This document shows positions 59,033 through 64,000 of a stretch of DNA of 64,000 bases, piece by piece. Origin of the DNA: Pusillimonas minor (GTDB lineage Bacteria > Pseudomonadota > Gammaproteobacteria > Burkholderiales > Burkholderiaceae_B); the NCBI RefSeq assembly GCF_014237865.1, contig NZ_JACJUU010000002.1, positions 124,001 through 188,000 of the forward strand, written 5' to 3'. Numbering within the stretch: position 1 is the first letter of the stretch; each line of letters begins with the position of its first letter. Made by a program: the position numbers and the translations under genes. The notes beneath the pieces are model-generated. The model had not been told where the DNA came from and made no database searches. It saw only the letters and a list, made by a program, of their open reading frames with translations.

Positions 59033-60829
59033 TTAAGACGACGGTGCCTCGGCCTTGCGCAGACGGATGTGCAGTTCGCGCAATTGCTTTTCGTCGACCG
59101 GCGACGGCGCATGCGTGAGCAGACACTGGGCCCGCTGTGTTTTGGGGAAGGCGATGACATCGCGGATGGACTCGGCGCCCGTCATCATGGTGACAAGACG
59201 GTCGAGGCCAAACGCCACACCGCCATGGGGTGGTGCACCGTATTGCAGGGCGTCGAGCAGGAAACCGAATTTTTCGGCGGCCTCTTCGGCCCCGATGTTC
59301 AGGGCGCGGAACACTTTGCTTTGAACGTCGGCACGATGGATACGAACCGAACCACCGCCGATTTCCCAGCCGTTCAGGACAATGTCGTACGCCTTGGCCA
59401 ATGCACTTGCCGGATCGGTTTCAAGCAGCTCTTCGTGACCGTCTTTGGGGCTGGTGAACGGGTGATGCGCGGCAAAGTAACGGCCTTCTTGCGGGTCGTA
59501 CTCGAACATGGGGAAGTCGACAACCCACAATGGCTGCCAGCCGGCTTCGAACAGGCCATTCTGCTTGCCGAAATCGCTGTGGCCGATTTTGACACGCAGC
59601 GCGCCCATGGCGTCGTTGACGACTTTGGTCTTGTCGGCGCCGAAGAAAATCAGGTCGCCGCTTTGTGCACCGGTACGCTCGATAAGCTGGGTGAGCGCCT
59701 GGTTGTGGATATTCTTGACGATGGGCGACTGCAGGCCGTCGGGGATGCTGGCCGCATCGTTGACCTTGATATACGCCAACCCTTTGGCGCCATAGATGCC
59801 AACGAACTTGGTGTAGGCATCGATTTCGCTTCGGGGCATGCTGGCGCCGCCGGGTACACGCAATGCGACGACGCGGCTGGCCGGGTCGTTGGCAGGGGCC
59901 GAAAACACCTTGAAGTCGACATCAGACATCAGGTCGGAGACATCGACGAACTCGAGCTTGACGCGCAGATCGGGCTTGTCGGAGCCATAACGGCGCATGG
60001 CTTCGGCCCATGTCATGGTGGGGAACTGCGACGGCAGGTCGACGTTCTGGACCGACTTGAACACATGACGCAGCATGCCTTCAAAAATTTCACGAATCTG
60101 CTCTTCGTTAAGGAAGGAGGTTTCGCAATCGATTTGCGTGAATTCGGGCTGGCGATCGGCACGCAGGTCTTCGTCGCGGAAGCACTTGGTGATTTGATAG
60201 TAGCGGTCGAAACCAGCGACCATCAGCATCTGCTTGAAGAGCTGGGGCGACTGAGGCAAGGCGAAGAATTCGCCCGCATTGACGCGCGATGGCACGAGGT
60301 AGTCGCGTGCGCCTTCGGGGGTGCTTTTGGTCAGCATGGGGGTTTCGATGTCGATGAAACCCAGGTCGTCGAGGTATTTACGTACCTCGATGGAGACGCG
60401 ATAACGCAGCATAAGGTTGCGCTGCATTTGCGGGCGACGAAGATCGAGCACGCGGTGAGTAAGGCGGGTGGTTTCAGACAGGTTGTCGTCGTCGAGCTGA
60501 AACGGCGGCGTGACCGACGCATTCAGGATCTCGATTTCACGGCACAAGACCTCGACCTCGCCCGAGGCCAATTCGGCATTGGTGGTACCTTCGGGGCGCT
60601 CGCGCACCAGCCCGGTAATACGTACGCAAAATTCATTACGGATACGCTCGGCAGTTTCGAAGGCGGCAACGTTATCGGGGTCTACCACCACCTGAGCCAG
60701 GCCGGCGCGGTCGCGAAGGTCGATAAAAATGACGCCGCCGTGGTCGCGGCGACGATGCACCCAGCCAAACAATGTGACGGTTTGGCCCAGTTGGGCACGA
60801 CCCACCTCGCCGGTATAGCACGTACGCAT
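59033..60829 (-). CDS. aspS: Aspartyl-tRNA synthetase
   Basis: A 598-residue class II synthetase of the bacterial type. The N-terminal OB-fold reads [38 protein letters not shown]; motif 1 is in [23 protein letters not shown]; motif 2 is [19 protein letters not shown]; the large GAD insertion domain occupies about 290-430; motif 3 is [27 protein letters not shown]. Length and domain order are normal. Whether it is discriminating or also charges tRNA-Asn was not determined. It lies between DUF502 and the EEP gene, an order common in this group. Confidence 0.97.
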   Translation of the reverse strand: MRTCYTGEVGRAQLGQTVTLFGWVHRRRDHGGVIFIDLRDRAGLAQVVVDPDNVAAFETAERIRNEFCVRITGLVRERPEGTTNAELASGEVEVLCREIEILNASVTPPFQLDDDNLSETTRLTHRVLDLRRPQMQRNLMLRYRVSIEVRKYLDDLGFIDIETPMLTKSTPEGARDYLVPSRVNAGEFFALPQSPQLFKQMLMVAGFDRYYQITKCFRDEDLRADRQPEFTQIDCETSFLNEEQIREIFEGMLRHVFKSVQNVDLPSQFPTMTWAEAMRRYGSDKPDLRVKLEFVDVSDLMSDVDFKVFSAPANDPASRVVALRVPGGASMPRSEIDAYTKFVGIYGAKGLAYIKVNDAASIPDGLQSPIVKNIHNQALTQLIERTGAQSGDLIFFGADKTKVVNDAMGALRVKIGHSDFGKQNGLFEAGWQPLWVVDFPMFEYDPQEGRYFAAHHPFTSPKDGHEELLETDPASALAKAYDIVLNGWEIGGGSVRIHRADVQSKVFRALNIGAEEAAEKFGFLLDALQYGAPPHGGVAFGLDRLVTMMTGAESIRDVIAFPKTQRAQCLLTHAPSPVDEKQLRELHIRLRKAEAPSS

Positions 60830-60883
60830 GAAAGAATACTCCGTTTATATATTCAAGATTTTGACGTTGGCGAACCGCGTCTG

Positions 60884-61588
60884 TTAAGTATCAGAGCCCG
60901 GCTTGCCAGGGTTGTTCTGTTCGGGGGCGGCGGCTGCCGCACCCACCGCCGCAGCAGCCTGCACGGCGTTAATGACTGCGCTTTCCAGTTCGGGTTTCAG
61001 GGCGCCGGGCGCCACTACCCCCATAGAAACAATGTACTTGAGTGCCGCGTCAACGCTCATGTCGAGTACCTGAACATCGGCCCGCGGCATCATTAAAAAG
61101 AAGCCCGATGTGGGGTTGGGTGTGGTGGGCACATACACGCTGACGTAATCGCCCCCCAGACGGTCGGCCACCTCGCCACCCGGAACACCGGTCAAGAAGG
61201 CGATTGTCCAGGCTCCCTGACGCGGGTACTGCACCAGTACGGCTTCGCGAAACGCCTGACCACTGGGCGACAATACCGTGTCGGAAACCTGCTTGACCGA
61301 ATTATAAATGGAACGCACCAGCGGAATTTTGCCCAGCAGGCGCTCCCAACGGTCGACCAACGCGCGGCCAATGAAATTGGCCACGGCCAGACCGGTAAAA
61401 AACACCACCAGCAAGACCAGCAACAGCTGAAAACCGGGGATCTGGATACCGAACAACGATTGCGAGGTAAGAAAACCGGGCACCACGCCTTCGAGGGTGG
61501 TGAACACCAAGGACAACACCCACAGCGTGATGACCAGCGGGATCCAGACCAGCAGCCCGGTGATGAAGTAGCGTTTGAATGTACGCAT
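60884..61588 (-). CDS. DUF502 family membrane protein
   Basis: A 234-residue protein with two N-terminal membrane helices (about 8-28 and 48-70) and a soluble beta-rich domain. FKRYFITGLLVWIPLVITLWVL and the conserved IPLVRSIYNSVKQVSDT, FREAVLVQYPRQGAWTIAFLTG, and VYVPTTPNPTSGFFLMMPRADVQVLDMSVDAALKYIVSMG are the family core. Function is unknown. It lies between fmdB and aspS on the same strand, an arrangement seen across Burkholderiales. Confidence 0.9.
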   Translation of the reverse strand: MRTFKRYFITGLLVWIPLVITLWVLSLVFTTLEGVVPGFLTSQSLFGIQIPGFQLLLVLLVVFFTGLAVANFIGRALVDRWERLLGKIPLVRSIYNSVKQVSDTVLSPSGQAFREAVLVQYPRQGAWTIAFLTGVPGGEVADRLGGDYVSVYVPTTPNPTSGFFLMMPRADVQVLDMSVDAALKYIVSMGVVAPGALKPELESAVINAVQAAAAVGAAAAAPEQNNPGKPGSDT

Positions 61589-61594
61589 GCGGCC

Positions 61595-61900
61595 CTAGGT
61601 TGCCGACGGCGCAGGCGCCGCCGCAGGTGTGGCGGCGGGAGCACTTGCCGCCGTGGTGGAAGACCCGGTGTCGGCGCTGCCAGATGCTGTAGCACCCGAA
61701 GCGCCCGACGCACTGGCCCCGCCGCGAAAATCGGTAACGTACCAACCCGAACCTTTAAGCTGGAAACCTGCCGCAGTCACCTGCTTGGCATAGGTAGATT
61801 GCCCGCATTGGGGGCACTGCGTTAATAGCGGGTCGGAAATTTTTTGCAGAACGTCTTCGGCATGGCCGCAGGCACTGCATTTGTAAGCGTAAATAGGCAC
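61595..61900 (-). CDS. FmdB-family zinc-ribbon protein
   Basis: A 101-residue protein with an N-terminal zinc ribbon, MPIYAYKCSACGH and LTQCPQCGQ supplying four cysteines, followed by FQLKGSGWYVTDF. The last 40 residues are a low-complexity Ala/Ser/Gly/Thr/Pro tail. The family is annotated as a putative regulatory protein, but its function is not established. It is 6 bp upstream of the DUF502 gene and probably heads the DUF502-aspS transcript. The 251-bp gap to the divergent aminotransferase shows no other gene. Confidence 0.93.
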   Translation of the reverse strand: MPIYAYKCSACGHAEDVLQKISDPLLTQCPQCGQSTYAKQVTAAGFQLKGSGWYVTDFRGGASASGASGATASGSADTGSSTTAASAPAATPAAAPAPSAT

Positions 61901-62115
61901 AATACTTACCCCAGAAGAAATACTTGAACGCCCGCAAAAAAGCGGCTTCGCCAGCGCATGGCTGCCTTACAACAAAGCGGCCCAAAACACGCGATTTTAG
62001 CTTTTTTTACGGGTATTTACCCAGACTGGCCGGCTTGGCCGACAAAGCTGTCACGCCATAGATGGGGGCACTGGGGCAGGTTACAAGCATTTCGGCCAAA
62101 GTTGAAGTATTCTTA

Positions 62116-62137
62116 AGGGCTAAGTGCCCTCTTTTTT
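62116..62137 (+). terminator. Short hairpin plus T-run directly before the aminotransferase gene
   Basis: AGGGC (62116-62120) pairs with GCCCT (62126-62130), followed by CTTTTTT (62131-62137), only 14 bp before the ATG. The stem is just 5 bp. Either it ends a short leader transcript, acting as an attenuator, or the promoter lies after it; AGGA for ribosome binding follows at once. Confidence 0.4.
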
Positions 62138-62151
62138 AGGAATCATGCGGG

Positions 62152-63387
62152 ATGACGAGCTCGAACGCCCATAGCCCCAACACGCAACCCTATACGTTTT
62201 CGCAGCGTGCGCAAAAAATCACCAGTTCAACGATTCGCGAAATCTTGAAAGTGACCGAGCGCCCCGAAATCATTTCGTTCGCCGGCGGGTTACCGGCAGC
62301 CAAGGGGTTTCCCGTCGACACCATTAGCGCGGCCTTCGAACGCGTGCTTAGCCGCAATGGCCGCACCGCGCTGCAGTACGGCCCCACCGAAGGCTACGCA
62401 CCCCTGCGCGAATGGGTCACGCAAGACCTGAAACGCGTCGGCGCCACCGACGTCAATATCAACCAGGTACTTATTGTTTCGGGCTCGCAACAGGCGCTCG
62501 ACCTGCTGGGCAAACTGTTCATCGACCCGGGCAGCAAGGTATTGGTCGAAGCCCCCAGCTACCTGGGTGCCTTGCAGTCCTTTTCGTTATTCGAGCCCGA
62601 CTACGTCGCCGTCCCCACCGACGAACACGGCCTGGTCCCCGAAGGCCTGACCGACGAGCGCGTTGCCGGCGCGCGTTTTATCTACGCCTTGCCTAATTTC
62701 CAGAACCCTACGGGCCTCACGCTTAACCTCGAACGCCGCAAAGCGTTGGTCAAGCGCTGCGCCCAGGCCAATGTCCCCATCATCGAAGACGACCCCTACG
62801 GCGATCTTCGCTATGCGGGCGAAGCACTGCCGGGCCTGTTGGGGCTGGGCCGCGAAGTCGGCGCCACCGTCATCCGGCTGGGCAGCTTTTCAAAAGTTCT
62901 GGCCCCTGGCCTGCGTCTGGGCTACATCGTTGCCCCCGAAGCCATCATTTCGAAGCTGGTTCAAATCAAGCAAGCCACCGACCTTCACACGGCCACGCTC
63001 ACACAAATGGCGGTCTACGAAGCCATTCAAGACGGCTTCCTTAATTTCCATTTGCCGGCCGTGCGCGATATTTACAAAGAACAGTGCGGCTACATGCTCG
63101 AAGCCATGCAGCAGTTCTTTCCGGCAGACGCCCACTGGACGCGCCCCGAAGGCGGCATGTTTATTTGGGTCACGCTACCCGAGCACATCAATGCCTACGA
63201 GCTGCTCGAACGCGCCATCAAGCAAAACGTAGCCTTTGTGCCGGGTGAACCGTTCTATGCCGGCGCCGAGCCCAAACGCAACACCATGCGCCTCAGTTTC
63301 GTCACCGTCTCCGAAGAGCGCATCCGCGAGGGCATCGAAATTCTCGGCCGCCTGATCGCCGAAACGGCCATCAGCAAAGCAGCGTGA
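62152..63387 (+). CDS. PLP-dependent aminotransferase, class I/II (2-aminoadipate/aromatic aminotransferase type)
   Basis: A 411-residue fold-type I transaminase. EIISFAGGLPAAKGFP, ALQYGPTEGYAPLREWV, VSGSQQALDLLGKLFIDPGSKVLVEAPSYLGAL, YALPNFQNPTGLTL, PIIEDDPYGDLRY and the PLP-lysine region IRLGSFSKVLAPGLRLGYI are all present, as in LysN/KAT II-like aminotransferases and the aminotransferase half of MocR proteins; no DNA-binding domain is attached. Likely substrates are 2-aminoadipate, aromatic or branched-chain amino acids with 2-oxoglutarate. The ubiA GTG start overlaps its stop (GTGA). Confidence 0.93.
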   Translation: MTSSNAHSPNTQPYTFSQRAQKITSSTIREILKVTERPEIISFAGGLPAAKGFPVDTISAAFERVLSRNGRTALQYGPTEGYAPLREWVTQDLKRVGATDVNINQVLIVSGSQQALDLLGKLFIDPGSKVLVEAPSYLGALQSFSLFEPDYVAVPTDEHGLVPEGLTDERVAGARFIYALPNFQNPTGLTLNLERRKALVKRCAQANVPIIEDDPYGDLRYAGEALPGLLGLGREVGATVIRLGSFSKVLAPGLRLGYIVAPEAIISKLVQIKQATDLHTATLTQMAVYEAIQDGFLNFHLPAVRDIYKEQCGYMLEAMQQFFPADAHWTRPEGGMFIWVTLPEHINAYELLERAIKQNVAFVPGEPFYAGAEPKRNTMRLSFVTVSEERIREGIEILGRLIAETAISKAA

Positions 63388-64000
63388 GCGGGGCCCGGCA
63401 GCAAAAGCCCGACCTGTCCGATATGCGCCACGACGACTGGGTGGCGCGCTACCTGCCGGCCGCCTGGGGCCCTTATGCCCGGCTGTGCCGGCTCGATCGG
63501 CCTGTGGGCACCTGGTTAACGCTTCTGCCCTGCCTGGCGGCACTGGTTCAGGCCGCCGAAGGCTGGCCCACTCTGTTTCGTCTTTTTATATTTTCGCTGG
63601 GCGCCCTGCTCATGCGCGGTGTGGGCTGCACCATCAACGACATCTTCGACCGCGATATCGACAGCAAAGTCGAGCGCACGCGCTTTCGGCCACTGACCAG
63701 CGGGCAACTTTCATTAAAGAATGCCCTGTGGTTCTTGTTCGGGCAGTTTGTGGTGTGCGGCCTCTTGCTGTTCGCCGTTAACGAATACAGCCGCTGGCTG
63801 GCCGTGCTGCTGGTCCCTATTGTTATCGTGTATCCGCTGTGCAAGCGCTTTACGTACTGGCCGCAAATTGTGCTGGGTATCGGGTTTAACTGGGGCATGC
63901 TCATGGCCTGGTCCGACACCCAAAACATCGTGCCGCTGGCCGCCATTGCCATGTGGGTGGGCGCCGTACTGTGGCAGGTCGGTTACGACTCCATCTACGC
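63384..64000 (+). CDS. ubiA: 4-hydroxybenzoate polyprenyltransferase (C-terminus beyond window)
   Basis: Membrane prenyltransferase of ubiquinone synthesis, attaching the polyprenyl chain to 4-hydroxybenzoate. I translated from the GTG at 63384, which overlaps the aminotransferase stop; an in-frame ATG at 63423 is an alternative. CRLDRPVGTWLTLLPCLAAL matches the UbiA opening, and the first Asp-rich motif is NDIFDRDID followed by KVERTRFRPLTSG. About five membrane helices are visible before the sequence ends at VGYDSIY, close to the second Asp-rich motif. About 205 residues are present, roughly two thirds of the usual length. Confidence 0.92.
   Translation, partial: MSGARQQKPDLSDMRHDDWVARYLPAAWGPYARLCRLDRPVGTWLTLLPCLAALVQAAEGWPTLFRLFIFSLGALLMRGVGCTINDIFDRDIDSKVERTRFRPLTSGQLSLKNALWFLFGQFVVCGLLLFAVNEYSRWLAVLLVPIVIVYPLCKRFTYWPQIVLGIGFNWGMLMAWSDTQNIVPLAAIAMWVGAVLWQVGYDSIY

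Noticed and set aside
59069-61096. A 675-codon open frame on the plus strand opposite aspS and DUF502
   Set aside because: It is a mirror of aspS codon use in GC-rich DNA; aspS has every class II motif and the antisense translation shows no recognisable domain.
61990-62035. Hairpin GGGTA-TT-TACCC near the middle of the fmdB/aminotransferase gap
   Set aside because: The T-run precedes rather than follows it on the plus strand, and the stem is short, so it is not a convincing terminator in either direction.
1-64000. tRNA/rRNA genes, CRISPR arrays, insertion sequences, phage genes or attachment sites
   Set aside because: None was recognised on either strand; there are no regularly spaced repeats, transposase motifs or tRNA-like cloverleaf segments that I could support.

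Overview
The window looks like chromosomal DNA of a beta-proteobacterium of the Burkholderiales, most likely the Alcaligenaceae (Bordetella, Achromobacter, Pusillimonas and relatives). This rests on gene families, the block fmdB/DUF502/aspS/EEP phosphatase/clsB, the DUF2868-DUF3482 pair, a Bordetella-like pair of lipid A glycosyltransferases, and high-GC codon use. It was inferred from the sequence alone, without any database search. No tRNA, rRNA, CRISPR array, insertion sequence or phage gene was seen.

Layout. (1) 1-3111, minus strand: an ArnC-like and an ArnT-like glycosyltransferase and a truncated OmpR-type response regulator, overlapping in one operon. Upstream are three GTCAAR hexamers with an 11-bp period. 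(2) 3371-29248, plus strand: a 26-kb, almost gap-free operon. It encodes a DUF697 protein, a 54-residue membrane protein, a SyrD/PvdE-type peptide exporter, an SPFH protein and three megasynthases. The megasynthase domains read: acyl-AMP ligase-KR-carrier / C-A-T-C-A-T / C-A-T-E-C-A-T-KS-AT-KR-T. There is no terminal thioesterase. A convergent pair (29235-30715) supplies a Sfp-type phosphopantetheinyl transferase and a stand-alone type II thioesterase. Together this is a self-contained hybrid NRPS-PKS cluster whose product I do not recognise. (3) 31010-40165, plus strand: a catabolic region with a NicX-like dioxygenase, an alpha/beta hydrolase, an acyl-CoA-dehydrogenase-fold flavoprotein, a flavin reductase, a solute-binding protein, a quinone-oxidoreductase-like MDR protein, a feruloyl-CoA-synthase-like ligase, a GST and a TetR regulator. 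(4) 40106-45137: rfbDC, an EamA exporter and two divergent MFS transporters. (5) 45115-53068, minus strand: a nine-gene operon with a complete branched-chain-type ABC transporter, a CYP199-like P450, its ferredoxin, a MarR regulator and a ferredoxin reductase. A perfect palindrome overlaps its predicted promoter. (6) 53331-64000: housekeeping genes, comprising DUF2868/DUF3482, a GST, clsB, an EEP-family protein, aspS, DUF502, fmdB, a PLP aminotransferase and the start of ubiA.

How the genes work together. Region 2 is a secondary-metabolite factory with its own carrier activation, editing and export. From signature residues I infer an acyl or hydroxyacyl cap, a beta-alanine-like residue, two unassigned residues (the second epimerised) and Phe extended by reduced malonate, giving a statine-like end. 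Regions 3 and 5 look like uptake and breakdown of aromatic acids: ring cleavage of an N-heterocycle is suggested in region 3, and P450 O-demethylation of para-methoxybenzoate-type acids in region 5. Genes are packed tightly, and four of the five convergent junctions overlap.
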